Positions 35,064 through 51,836 of a stretch of DNA of 64,000 nt are shown here, one piece after another (position 1 is the stretch's first letter; the number at the start of each line of letters is the position of its first letter). This stretch comes from Pratylenchus scribneri (taxonomy: Eukaryota; Nematoda; Chromadorea; Rhabditida; Pratylenchidae), in contig JAQSEB010000032.1 of NCBI GenBank assembly GCA_030063045.1, forward strand, positions 868,001 to 932,000. Direction: 5' to 3'. A program made the translations under genes and the position numbers. A model generated the notes under the pieces. The model saw only the letters and a program-made list of their open reading frames with translations, made no database searches and had not been told where the DNA came from.

Positions 35064-38000
35064 TTAACAAATTGAGGGAGGCCATTTGGTAGATTTCTTC
35101 TTTTTTGTATTTTCGGTTATTAAATTGAGGAAGGGGGGAATTGATGCGCAAAAAGTGGGAAAGATGGCCAAATTGGAGACAATTAGAAGAATTGAAATGG
35201 CCAAGGGAAAAAGCCAAACATGGGCAGATGGAGCCGAAATGCCGAAAATGTCATTTAAGAAGGGAAAAATGACAAAGGAAATGAGCAGAAGCAAATTAAG
35301 GAGAATGGCCAGCCAAAGGGCAATATTCTTTCTGAATCTGTAAAATGAATAGAATATTGAGAGGATTTTGCTTTAGGCAAAAAACATTGAAAAGTCGATT
35401 GGAAGTCCATTGGCCAAAATCCCAGCACAAAACCAAACATTGAATTGTTGGCTTCCAATCAAAGTAATTTGCCAGGCCGCGGCCGCCTTTGCCGAAATAA
35501 TGGAATTTGATTGGGTGGTGACCTGCTGATGGAGACGGAAATGAATAAATGAATAAATTGTGAACAAACATTTGTTGAATGGGCCAAATTGGCCATAATT
35601 GATGGAGAGGAACCAAACAAATCGCCAATTTCAATGCCCGAATCCCAAAAAATGGACAAAAAAGCGAAAAATGAGCCGAGAGCGATGATGGGGCCGGAAA
35701 GGAGCAAAGAATGAATAAATGAGGAAAATTGGGAGGAATTTGGAGTTGGAAGAGGATTGGTGGAAGAAGGCGGAGAAAGGAGGAGTCCAATTGAGGGGAA
35801 AATAGCAAAAATGAAGGAAATTGAGAGGACCTGGAAATGAAAAAAAAAGGATGAAAGGAAGTGGAAGGATTAATTATAACCTGAATTGAGGAAAGGGCCA
35901 ATGGAAATCCGAAAATGGCTGTCAAAAGAAATGGCAAAATAATGGCAGGGAAATGGGAAATGGAGAAGGCGGCAATACTGAAAAGAAAAAGAAAAATGGA
36001 ATTTAAAATATGGGAGGGGAGATTACCTGGCCAAATTACGCCGAAATGTTCTTCCATGACGAATGGCCATTTGGATATTGGCCAATTGCGGATTGGGGCA
36101 AAGGGCATCGGCAGGGGAAAAAAGGAATGAACAATTTGGATTGGAGCCAACAATCCCAAAATTAGCCTGCCTCAATGCCGGCCAATCTGGGAGGCCATTT
36201 TGGCCAATGAAAGTGACGGAATGGCCCTTGGCTTGGAATAACTGAAAATGGCGGCATAAATTAAGTGAAAATAGCAAACTTGCCCTAATCAAATGAGCAA
36301 TTTGGCTGGATTCAAGGCGAGAAAAGGCCAAATGTTCCGTACCATCCACCAATTGATCCAAATGTTCGGAATTCATTTCGGCCAATGAATCGCCTAGCAT
36401 AAAATGAATGAATAATCCGCCAAATCCCTTCGAATTTACCTTCAATTGGCCACCCTTCTTCCACATCTTCATTCACATTTTGTTTGTAATTTATATTTGA
36501 ATCCATTTCCGTTGAATGATATCCGGATGAACAATTTGAATGGCCTTTATGCCGCCGGGCAATTCGTCTCCTCCATTTCCCCTTCAATTCAAATACCGTA
36601 TATTTCCCTCCCTTTAAGCTCACTTTTCCCTCCTTTTGACCATTTATTATTCCCTCCATTCGGCCATTTATTCCAATTAATTTTGCCATTGCCTGAACCA
36701 TTGCCGGATGCTCTTCGCTCAACAAAATTGCGCGGATCCCTTCCGCCTTCAATTCTTCCATTTTTTGGGCACAATTTTCATTTGGCAATTCGGAAAATGC
36801 CAAGAGGCCAAGAAATGTCCATTCACCGTTGCCTTCCGTCAAATCACTCCTCCAATCTTCGGTACTTGATGATGAGGAAGGGGCAAAACAATCAAAATTT
36901 TCATTGGTCAAATCCAAAGTGGCCACCGCCAAACATCTTTTTGATTGGGTCGAAAGGCGAATGAATTCTTGCTGAATAAATGAATAGTTGAATATTTCAT
37001 TAAAATTCACCTCAAATTGGATTAAATGTTCTTCGGTCAATGGCAATTCGCCTCCTTCTTCATCATCCGCCTCCCTTACCATCGAACAAATCCTCAACAA
37101 TTCTTCCGGTGCACCCCTGGCAATTATTCGGCATTTTCCCCTTTCATCGCCTTCCTTCAAAAATGCCAAAGTTGGTGTTCTCCAGTCCGTTTGAAGGGCA
37201 AATGGATTATTTGTGCCTTCAAGGGCCATCAATTCGACGCCCTCCTTCATCAATTCAATTGGCATTATTTGATCAAAAAACTACAAAAGTGAATATATTT
37301 AAAATAGTTAAAATGTTATTTTAACCTTCAAAAATGCCTCATCATTCGGATTGCCAACAAATTTTGGTGTATTTTGGCCCAATTCTCGGTGATTTAATTG
37401 GCCAATTTTTGGGGTCGATTTCCCATCATTTATTGGTGCCACTTTTGGGCGAAATGATCTCCAAATTGATACCTTCCTTCTGCCATTTTCTCCATTCCCT
37501 ATTTTATTCTGCAAATTGTTCATTTTCCTTCTATTTCCTTATTTATTCCTAACCTCTTCCCTCATTTTGCCCACATTTTGGCAACAAAATGCCGCTGCCC
37601 TCAACAATTCTACTGTTTCTTGGCCAAATTCTTCACTCATTTCCTTTGGTCCAATTTGCCTTTTCCTTTTCTCCCTCACGGCCCAATCCACCATTTTGGC
37701 CGTTTCAATTCGCCGATTTGTTGAGGCCAACCAAAAATCGGTCAAAATAGGCGAATGATTGGCGGAGAGAACAGCCGAATTGTGAATCTAATTAAAATAT
37801 TAAATTGAATGGACTTTTTGGTGCTTGCCATCAAAATTTTGGTGGCCCCAATTTCATCGACCGCCTCAAAATTCCTCAACAAAATTTGGCCACATTTTTG
37901 CCTGAATTGTCGTAAAATCCACAACAAATTTGCGTCCCAGGCAATTGGCAAAGAATGAGGAAGAAGGCAAATGAAGAGGAGGAGGAAAATGTGCACAAAA

Positions 38001-39197
38001 ATGGCAAGCAAATCGGCGGAGGGGAAAACCAAAATGAAAAGCAGGAATGGGAGGAGGGCAAGGCCAATAGAGAGGAACAAACAAATTCGAAGCAATTTGT
38101 GAAATTCTCTACGAATTGGAGGGCATTTTTGATGAGATGGAATAATAATGCGATTTGTTGGATGAGAAGAAATTAGCCGAGAAATGAGCTTAAATGTGGG
38201 AAGAAATATATCGGGCAATGAAGATAATTTGGATTGAGGCATACGGTTTGTTTGCCATTTCGAATGACCAAACCAAGTGCATTCCCCTGGAGGCAAATTG
38301 AACCGGCAAAAAGAATATTCCGGGATTGGAAAATGTCCGAATGTTTTTGGGCAATCAAATCGGTCAATTCAATTTGTGTATTTCCATCATTCATCAGCCA
38401 ACCACAATCAACCAACAATGGACCATCAATTATTTTCTAAATTCTTCTGAATTAATCCCCCTATTTCCATTTTTGATCCACCAAAATTCGGACATCGAAG
38501 GGCATTCTTTGACCAGCTTTGACCAAAAGTAATTCTCCGGCCAAAATATCCTTTCCTTTCACTTTTGTCTCCCTCCCTTCTCGAATTGCCGTAAATATTT
38601 GATCGGAAGGGACTTTGAGGCCGAAGAAGGCGCTTTTCGCCCTTTTGGCCTTCCATTTTTGATAGGCGGATAAAATAATTGAGAATGAAAGGAAAATGAA
38701 TTGGAAAAGGCCAATTAGAATTGGGGAAGATGTGAATATTGAATTTGGAATAATTGGGGATAGGAGGAGGAAAATAAAGGCACAAATGAGGAGGGGAAGT
38801 CGAAAAGGATGGAAAATAATGTTAAAATGGGAAAACAAAAATTTGGCAAAAAATAGGGTCGAGAATCGACGGCCAATTTGGCGATTTTCGGCCAAACGAA
38901 GTCGCGCTTCCTCCTAAAATAAAACAAATTAATGAATGAATAAAAGAGGGAGGGAAGGGGGACCTGGGAAATGCCGCGACTGGCCAATAGATTTTGGGGA
39001 TCAATTCGGGCCAACGGGAATATATCGGCCAATTTGTCGGGCGAAAGGAAATGTTCTGAGTAAAGTGGCTGGAAAGGGGAGGATTGGTCCATTTTGTATT
39101 ATTTTTTAACCTTAAATTCGCCTTCCTTTTCCATTTTATTATTCAATTTTGGCCAAGGCCATCCCCTTTTCCATGAATGCCTGGAGGCCATACTCAT
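35064..39197 (-). CDS. Na+/K+-ATPase alpha-like P-type ATPase lacking all catalytic motifs (pseudoenzyme candidate)
   Basis: Fold and order follow type IIC P-type ATPases. N-terminus: YSEHFLSPDKLADIFP and GISQEEARLRLAENRQIGRR, then TM1-2 (LPLLICAFIFLLLSP; LIGLFQFIFLSFSIIL). The A domain is REGRETKVKGKDILAGELLL, then QRMPFDVRIL. TM3-4, P and N domains (N motif ARGAPEELL), hinge and C-terminal TMs (LAILLNLLLLISFVIFPFL) follow. The key motifs are gone. TGES in the A domain reads M-N-D-G (LVDCGWLMNDGNTQ). PEGL in TM4 is P-H-S-L. DKTGT is absent behind NFEAVDEIGATKIL. TGDHP is S-E-E-H-P (AILLSEEHPAMVQAMAKLIG). TGDGVND reads I-G-Q-N-G-L-P-D (GQNGLPDWPALRQANFGIV). The frame is kept over more than ten short introns. 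One doubtful point is at 37798-37828: a 31-nt GC-AG intron or a frameshift. The start (39197, MSMASRH) could instead be the internal MEKEGEFK. Confidence 0.8.
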
Positions 39198-40621
39198 TCC
39201 TTGATTTTAAATTGGAAAATTTATTTTATTGGAAATGGGCAGAGGCCGATTATGGCGAATGAATGGGGAAAATGCGCAATGGAAAGATGGGAAGTTTTTT
39301 TTTCGGGAGAGGGAAAATTGAGCGCATCACAAAATCGACACGAGAATTTGTTCGTAAAGTACACCTACACCCCTCCCCTTCCCCTCCTCCCTTCTCAATT
39401 CAAAGTAATTTTGTTGTTATTCAGAATAAAATTGGCATGGGCCATGGGTTGATCTTTTAAGACCTAAAAATGGCCGGAAGGAATGAAAATTTATGAATGA
39501 ATTTCAAAGTCGAAGGTCGAAGATGGATGAATTCCCATAAAAAAAGGTTTTTCTCGTCAAAATTCAATGCCAATCGACCATCCCAATTCCCTCCAAGGGA
39601 CCAATGGTCATTTCCCATCCGCCGCTATTCGCGCACGCAGAAAAGTCAATTGTTGGGTGGTGGTTGGTCAATCCAATAATTCATGATGAATAATATAAAA
39701 AAGCGGTCCCCTTTTTAAAAGATGAGCGCTCAATCAGTTTCTGGTGGAGATGGGAGGATTAGCGCAAGAGACGGAAGAATTGAATTGAATGGGAGGAAAT
39801 TGGAGGACATTTGGGCGAGGAATTTGGATTGAGGGGGATGGACACCTGCTGATGCTGATGACAATAATAATAAATAATAATAACAATTGTTAATGTTCCC
39901 CTCTCTGTGACAAAAATGAGTGAGGAAAAGGAAAGGGGGGGGGGGGGGAATGGTATGAAATATGAATGAATGGAGGAGGTTTGGGCGATGTTTTCATAAA
40001 ATGGATGTTCTCACCCAAATATGGTTTTTGAGATGGATGGTTTCTTGTCGCGCGCCAGACTAAAAGAATTAAACGAATTTTGGGGGGAATTTATTGACTG
40101 ACGATGAGATAAATAAAATTGATTATAATTTTGGATGACAAATGAAAAAAGTAGATATGGACAAATTGGTAAAATTAAATTGGCCTCCTCAACTGCAATT
40201 TTGAGTGAACATCCGGAATTAAATAAGTGAGTTTTGAATGATAAGGAATGAGGAAAATGTGGAGGAGGAATGAGTGCAAATGTAAAAGTAGGAAATTTGT
40301 GTTTTTTTGCTTTGGGGGAACAAACATAAATAAACCAAATCCAATGGAAAAAGTGTTCTTTTCACCGACCAATCCCCCACCCCACATTTCGTTGTTAACA
40401 AATTTCTTGGCGGCAGCGAAAGTCGTCGATGCTGAAACACAAACAAAACACAGAGGGAATGGGGGACGATTAAAATTGAATAAAATGTGCGGAAATGAAT
40501 GAATTAAATGGAATGAAAATAATTTATTGTATAAATTGGGGCGAAAAATGGTGGAAAAACAATGTGAAAATTAAAGTAATTGGCAATTATCAAATTAAAT
40601 TCTTATTTTCTTCTCATTCAT
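39198..40621. other. Upstream region of the ATPase-like gene
   Basis: About 1.4 kb with no supported gene. It has a G14 tract (39935-39948), a short ATAATAATAAATAATAATAA run near 39866-39887, and purine-rich stretches. Open frames here are short and featureless. Confidence 0.4.
39935..39948 (+). repeat. G14 homopolymer
   Basis: Fourteen consecutive G, preceded by a purine-rich GAGGAAAAGGAAA, in non-coding DNA. Confidence 0.95.
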
Positions 40622-42502
40622 TCATTGTGCCCATTCTTGTCTTCGTCTAAACCAAATTCGCACTCTGCAATTGAATAAATGGTCAACACTAATACTGTCC
40701 CCTCTCAATCACCCACCTATGATCATCGGATCCGGTCACAAACATTGGCATTGTTGGCGAATGAACAAATGCCCGGGTTGGGGCCGTGTGCCCGAGGGCC
40801 AACAACCGTTCACGGTCCGAATTGCGGGCATCCCAGGAACAAAGGGAACCGGACTTCTCATCGGGTAACATCACTGAGTGAAAGAAATAAATAATGGCCC
40901 GAAGCAATGTTATTCTCACCGTAATCCTCTGTATGGTTGAAGCCACATTGCATCGGAAATTCCCTGGCTCCGGTTGCGCCGGCCCCAGTATAGGCAATTA
41001 GGCATCGATTTGTGGACAATTCCCACAATTTTGGCACACTGTCCATTCCAACGGTCAAAACATACTTAAATAGTTTTGGTTGGCAATATTCCCCCCTCTT
41101 TTGTACCTTTCCATTTCGTGTGAATTTTGCACTGCAAATTGGTGCTCCATCATGGGCCCGGGTGAATGTTTCAATGCATCGATTCGAAATTCCATCCCAA
41201 ACTAATTTATTTAATGTATTCAATTCAAATTTTACCTTTTACATTTCCATCCCGGCTCCCGGTCACAAACATTCGGGCATTTTCCGCATAACAAACATCC
41301 ATTATTGAATCCGAGTGCTGGTCCTTTGGTATGGAGGACACAAAACATTGCTATTAATTGGAATTAATAATTAATTCATTCATTCATTTTGGCCATTTAC
41401 CTGTGTTTCGGCATTATAAAGTCGAATGGTTGGATGCCGAGTGCCGCAGAGGAAATATTCGCCACTTGGATGGAATGATAGCGCAGTGATTATTTCAACT
41501 TCCTTAATTTTTAATTTATTCCCAATTATTTACTCCAAAATTCACATTTATTGTCCTCATTGCCCTTTTCACCGCCGTTTTTGAATAATCGAATAATTTC
41601 AATGTTAAATCATTGCTGCCGGATAAAAGAATTTGTTCCCTTGGATGAAATGCGACTGTGGTCACTTCCTTTAAATAATTGAAATTGAATTAATTTTATA
41701 ATACTTTCTCACATCAAGATGGTCATAAAGGGTTCGAATGACCGGATGTTGAGCATCTGGCCCAGATTCATTCAATGATGTGTCAGTTCTAAAAAATATT
41801 AACATAAAATTGAATTTTCTCGACAACCGGGATATTATTTTGTCAACGTCCATTATTTTAATGGAACAATCCACGGATGCAGTGGCAACCAATGAACCTG
41901 AATTTTTTCTTAATTTCCAAAAATGGTGTTTAAATTTTTGGGCTTAGAATTTCCACATATAATTTTCCATCTATTTAATTTTTTTATAAAATTATTGCAA
42001 TTTACCATCGGAGGAAAATGCCGAAGCCCTGCAAGGCCCTTTGTGCGCATTTAAATAAACAGTCTCATATAAACTCGGTTCAGGGCCTAAAAATAAAATA
42101 TTAAATTTAGACTATTCCCTTTACTATTTGGCACAATATCAGCATCCATTTCCAAATCAAGTCCTGCCGTTGATTCTAATCCATACTAATTTATTTATAA
42201 TTATCATTTATTTTTCTTTAAATTTTAATTAAACCTGAGTTGTTGCCTCCTCCTTTTCTTTGGCCTCAGGATCTTCAACATATTGTTTTGCCACTGTGAC
42301 CAGTCTGAATAATTTATCCGAAGGTGGTGGAGGACGAAGCGAAAGTCCCAATGATTGAGCGAGGTTTAATGCCAATTGTTGGTGTCCATCATAAAAAAGT
42401 TGCCTAAAATATTAATTTTTTAAATTAAAAAGTGGAATATTTATTAATTAACCCTATAATCATTTTGTACATATAATCACGATCTTTGATATCGGGTTTC
42501 AT
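40622..42502 (-). CDS. CSTF1: Cleavage stimulation factor subunit 1 (CstF-50)
   Basis: CSTF1 is the WD40 subunit of CstF, which binds downstream of the poly(A) site and stimulates cleavage. The N-terminal dimerisation helix reads [20 protein letters not shown] and [22 protein letters not shown] repeats include [72 protein letters not shown] and [18 protein letters not shown]. The next are [20 protein letters not shown] and [18 protein letters not shown], then [20 protein letters not shown]. The last exon must be spliced from FVTGSDDHR to [13 protein letters not shown], which mirrors SDDFRARFWYRR at the human C-terminus. Start at the ATG at 42502 ([15 protein letters not shown]). Confidence 0.95.
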
Positions 42503-43180
42503 AGCCGTAAAGCAGCAGTTGTTGAAAATAAATAAAATGTTTTTAGTTGATTTCTAAATTTAATCAGATTTATTTATATCGGAATTTGGCTTGGATTAGA
42601 CAAAAAATAATATAATTGATGATGGTGATTGGTAAAAATTGCTTCAATATTGCACAAGTTTCGGGTTTGATTTACAATTTCGATAGTGATAGCGATCAAA
42701 TCAGAAATAGGAAAAAACGGAAGCTCAGTTCTAAAAAAATCATTTAAAAATTTCCATTAAACCATGTTTTTGCTAGTTTAAAATTTACAAATCTATGTTT
42801 TGAAACTGTTATAAGGGTTTTCCAATATGTTAAATGCAAAATCATCATTAGTTTTTAGTTTATCCTGCCTTGAATAATCCTTGATTGATTAAAAAATGAA
42901 TGAAAAATGAAAATGAAATGAAACCAGTTTGGATAAAATGTCCTAAAAATATAATTTTATTTTGGCGAAATGAATTTAATTTTTAGGGTCGCTCGGACGC
43001 TCGGTATCGGTTGCGGTATCGGTTCGGTTCAGTTCAGGATCGGCAGAGGAGGGGAGAATGGTTTCTGTGCTGTTCTTGGCTTTTGGGTTTTCAAATTCAG
43101 ATCTGGATTATGTTAAATATTGCTGTTTTTTTAATAAATATAAATAATTCATTTTTTTTAGAATTTTATGAATTTATTGA
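42503..43180. other. Divergent region CSTF1 / TRIAP1 operon
   Basis: About 680 bp between head-to-head genes. It holds a diverged fold-back element fragment (42755-42878), a GC-richer stretch with GGTATCGGTTGCGGTATCGGTTCGG-like repeats at about 43000-43040, and TTTTTTAG ending at 43161. That last site could be the trans-splice or leader acceptor of TRIAP1. Confidence 0.5.
42755..42878. mobile_element. Diverged half copy of the 1905-2301 fold-back element
   Basis: CCATGTTTTTGCTAGTTTAA and then AAGGGTTTTCCAATATGTTA, ATCATCATTAGTTTTTAGTT follow the same order as 2115-2236 of the fold-back element (GTTTTTGCTAGTTTAACATT; GGGGTTTTCAAACATGCTGA; ACATCATTGGTTTTTTGGTT). The outer arm with the GGTCGGAAATG motif is missing. 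Similarity is judged by eye. Confidence 0.6.
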
Positions 43181-43595
43181 ATGAGTGATCAATCAAATCA
43201 ACAACAACCTCAGCCGCGTTATATGCCAAGCATTTTTAAAGAGTGCGACAAATATAAGCAAGGTATTTAATTTGATAAGCATTTGACTATTTTCCAATTC
43301 AATTCAAAGATTACGACAAGTGTTTTACCAATTTTTTCAATAAATACGTCAACAATTCTGATTACAAATACGAAGTATCCGAGAATCCTTGCCAACATTT
43401 GCACACAATATATCGAGATTGTTTAGTGGAGGTAAACACATATCATCCATATCCATCGATTCATTATTATTAATAAAATATTAACATTTTCAGAATTTGG
43501 AATTGCACAAACCATACGACATAAATCTTAACGAACTCAAAAAAGATTTATTGGAAAATTTCAATAACAGTGAAGAAGAAAAGAAGCAAAATTAG
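43181..43595 (+). CDS. TRIAP1: TRIAP1/Mdm35-type twin CX9C protein
   Basis: TRIAP1 (yeast Mdm35) works in the mitochondrial intermembrane space with PRELI/Ups proteins in phosphatidic acid transfer. Three exons (43181-43262, 43310-43431, 43494-43595) sum to 102 codons. Two CX9C helices are visible: C-D-K-Y-K-Q-D-Y-D-K-C and C-Q-H-L-H-T-I-Y-R-D-C, with FNKYVN between, as in the family (CFNRWFAEKF...). Length of 101 aa is slightly above the human 76 aa because of a Gln/Pro-rich N-terminus. A short out-of-frame upstream ATG at 43169 (six codons) overlaps the start. MED10 starts only 12 nt after the stop. Confidence 0.9.
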
Positions 43596-43606
43596 AGAAA
43601 AGAAGA

Positions 43607-44288
43607 ATGGAAGAAATTGTTCAAAATGCGGCGAACGGAGCAATCAGTTCGACTGCCCCAGAATCAGCAGAAACTCGCTTCAATAATTTGGAAAGGAATT
43701 TAGAACTTTTTCAGGTATAAAATATTTATTTGATTAAAACAATTGATTTAAGGAAAATGCTCGTCATATGGGCGTGATTGCCAGCGATTTTTCACTTAAA
43801 AGTCAAGAGCCTTTGAATCAAAAAGTTCATACTCTTGTTACAGGTTTACAGGTTTAAAATAAAATAAAATTGAATATTCATTCATTCAAGTAATTTTTTA
43901 GTTCCTTGATCAGCTGAAAAATCAATTTCATGATGTTCAAGTGCCAATTCGACTTTTGGATATTTTGGATGAAGGAAACAATCCACAATTGTACACAAAG
44001 GAAATGCTCGAGGACACAAAAAAGCGGAATAAAGAAGTAAAAATTAATTTAAAATTAATAATTTCATTCAATTAAATTCAGTTGAACGGGAAAACGGAAA
44101 TTTACAAAAAATTTCAATATTATTTATTGCGGGAATTGAAGCAAGAAATGCCGAATGATGTTGACGAATATTTGCGTGTTCGAAAGATTAGTGGCCTAAA
44201 TAATAATGGAAATGATATTTCTGCTGGATTTAATGTTGACCAAAACGCAGATGGAACAACACAAACACCTCCAACCCCTCGACAATAA
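43607..44288 (+). CDS. MED10: Mediator complex subunit 10
   Basis: MED10 (Nut2) is a middle-module subunit of Mediator, needed for RNA polymerase II regulation. Four exons (43607-43714, 43753-43851, 43902-44036, 44082-44288) sum to 183 codons. The family core is clear: LELFQENARHMGVIASDF, LNQKVHTLVTGLQFLDQL, DVQVPIRLLDILDEGNNPQL, YTKEMLEDTKKRNKELNGK and KKFQYYLLRELKQEMPNDVD. The C-terminal tail is Asn/Thr/Pro-rich. The only acceptor-like AG before the ATG is the AG of the TRIAP1 stop codon (ATTAG, 43591-43595), 11 nt upstream. The two transcripts therefore abut without a spacer. Confidence 0.95.
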
Positions 44289-44387
44289 ATAAATAAATAT
44301 TTTTATTTGAAATCATTTTATTCACATTTTCAATGTTTTCAATACAAAATATATTTTTTTGTTAATTTAATCCATTTTATTTAAATA

Positions 44388-44394
44388 AATTTAG
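44388..44394 (+). promoter_or_regulatory. Probable trans-splice acceptor of mL43
   Basis: AATTTAG ends at 44394, 10 nt before the ATG at 44405, in a 116-bp gap behind MED10. The gap has AATAAATAAATATTT just after the MED10 stop as a candidate poly(A) signal. Confidence 0.45.
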
Positions 44395-44404
44395 CCCAAA
44401 TTCA

Positions 44405-45083
44405 ATGCAACGAATATTGAAATATTATTGCCCGAATAATTCGTTCATTGCCGACAAAATCCGATTTGTGCCAAATTTTAGGCAATTGAAAGTCGGATGG
44501 ACGGCATTTGCACCAATGAGCGAAGGGGTGGAATGTTTTGTTGAAGAACATTTGCCAATTATCAGGTTTTATTGATTGAATTAATTAAATAAATGGAATC
44601 ATTTTGAAAAGGAAAAACAATCCACAAATTGAATTTGTGCTTAACCGAACCCACATTGACGCCGATCCATGGGTATTTGCACTGTGAGTGACCCAATCCC
44701 TTCGGGCAATTCATTCCAATTCAATTTTAGCTATGAATACAATCGGCAAAGGGCACAACGACTTTGTTGGAAACACCCCAGCCAAATACTCGCAATTATT
44801 GAACAATGGTCAATTGGGGGCGATTATCGAAGCGGTATGTAACTTCACAAAAAAAAAACATTTATTTTGATAATTTAATTTTGTAGGCAAAAGACGAAAA
44901 GTTTCCACCAAAATTCCTCGAGGCCTTCAACTTTGGAACACCGAAACCAAAGGACATGATATATTCACAATTTATAGTAAATGGAAAGGAGATCCACCGG
45001 ATCCGGATGCACTGACCAGCATGACCCATCCACATCTTTGCTATCGAATTGGACCAATGTTCAGGAAAAAGAAGAAATGCTAA
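44405..45083 (+). CDS. MRPL43: Mitochondrial ribosomal protein mL43
   Basis: Four exons (44405-44565, 44612-44683, 44731-44834, 44887-45083) sum to 178 codons. The thioredoxin-like L51/S25/CI-B8 core is seen in GVECFVEEHLPIIRKNNPQI, EFVLNRTHIDADPWVFALYE. This aligns with the FVExxxxxxARxNPxVxIYVxxRxxxxPxxxAEYxNG pattern of MRPL43. The C-terminal part (WKGDPPDPDALTSMTHPH) resembles the QGQWHPFTNKP region. Basic ends suit a ribosomal protein. MRPS25 or NDUFA2-type relatives share the fold, but the length and tail favour mL43. Third gene of the TRIAP1-MED10 run. Confidence 0.7.
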
Positions 45084-46373
45084 TAAAAAAAACAATGATT
45101 TTTGATTTTAATTAGTACATTTTATTATCATTTATTTGATAAAAACAATTGGAGAAATGAAGGAGAAGCTTTTAAAAACACATTTAAAAATGATCAAAGT
45201 ATAAAATGAAGGAGGGAGAGGTGTTATCAAAATTGAATATTAAAAGATTATTTCACAATTACTCCAATTCCAAACCAATCATCACCTTTTTGGGAGATGC
45301 TTTTTATTAGATTATTATTTTTTTATTGTTTCATTTTTAATTGGGCCAAAAATGACATAATATTTAGAGTTTCAATGATTCTGATTTGTGTCTTTTTTGG
45401 AACCAAACTATGCCCAAAGGACATTTTCGGTGTTAATTATGCAAATCTCACCAAAGGCAATAAAAAATTATGGCTTTGGCCAGACTGATTGGATGGATGG
45501 CCCAAACCATTAAATAAACACCAAAATTTAGGCACAAAATCGGCAAATTCTTTTCCATAAAAGAAAAATCATAAAACTCCGTTTTGACATTTTCCCTCCC
45601 TAAATTTATTTCACACCAATTCCATTTTGATAAGGGCATCAATTCACCCCTTTTAAATTGGTTCAATTTCCCCTCCCATTCAAACCACCTCCCATATTCA
45701 TATTTTTCCTTCCAAAAGGAATGTTTTCTTTAGCTAATTTTGACAATGTTTTTTATAAAATTCCAGCTGGATCAGGGAATTGGGGAAGGAAAGGGATTGG
45801 CCAATCGCCGCCGTTGCAAAATGGAATTATTTCCTTTTTGGATATTCCTTTTATTTTTTTTCGCTTTCCTTTTCATCCAGCTGTCCCCAAATGCTTCTTC
45901 TGTGAGTAAACAAAATGTTAGCCGACTAACCACCACTTTGGGCGGCTTCTGCAAGGCCGCACCCATTCCTTCCTTCTCAATCCCTTCGTTTGGCTTCTTT
46001 CATTCATCACATCCATCGAATCCATTCGTTCACATTCGACAGACTTTGCCCGTAGGGCCATTCATAGTTTGTTTGTGTCCTTCTTTCATATCCATACTCC
46101 ATTTTCCAAATGCTTTTTCCGATGCTTTTCCCATTTTTTTTTGCCAAATCCTAAACTCCAATAAATAAATGCCTTTCTCGTTGTGGAAGCTACCTTCTTC
46201 ACAAATTGAACACATTAAATTCGTTCATAATTTTTGATTATTTTCTGTTGCTTTTTCTGTCCACCACAAATTTTATGCTTTATCAATTTTAACCCAAAAA
46301 TCCAATTTAAAACTTCAATTTGCCCTCAATTTCTTCCATTTTGCTTTATTTTGTTTTAATTCTCCTTTTGCTT
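45084..46373. other. Intergenic region before the ABC transporter
   Basis: About 1.3 kb, AT-rich with pyrimidine-rich stretches. It contains one exon-like unit at 45821-45901: ATG, 27 codons of signal-peptide character (MELFPFWIFLLFFFAFLFI), then a perfect GTGAGT donor. I found no partner exon in phase, so it is not called as a gene. Promoter and upstream exons of the transporter may lie here. Confidence 0.4.

Positions 46374-51836
<5,463 letters not shown>

Noticed and set aside
36446..36964. Long + strand frame across the P-type ATPase-like exons
   Set aside because: Antisense of coding exons that align with P-type ATPase N and P domains; composition and introns support only the minus strand.
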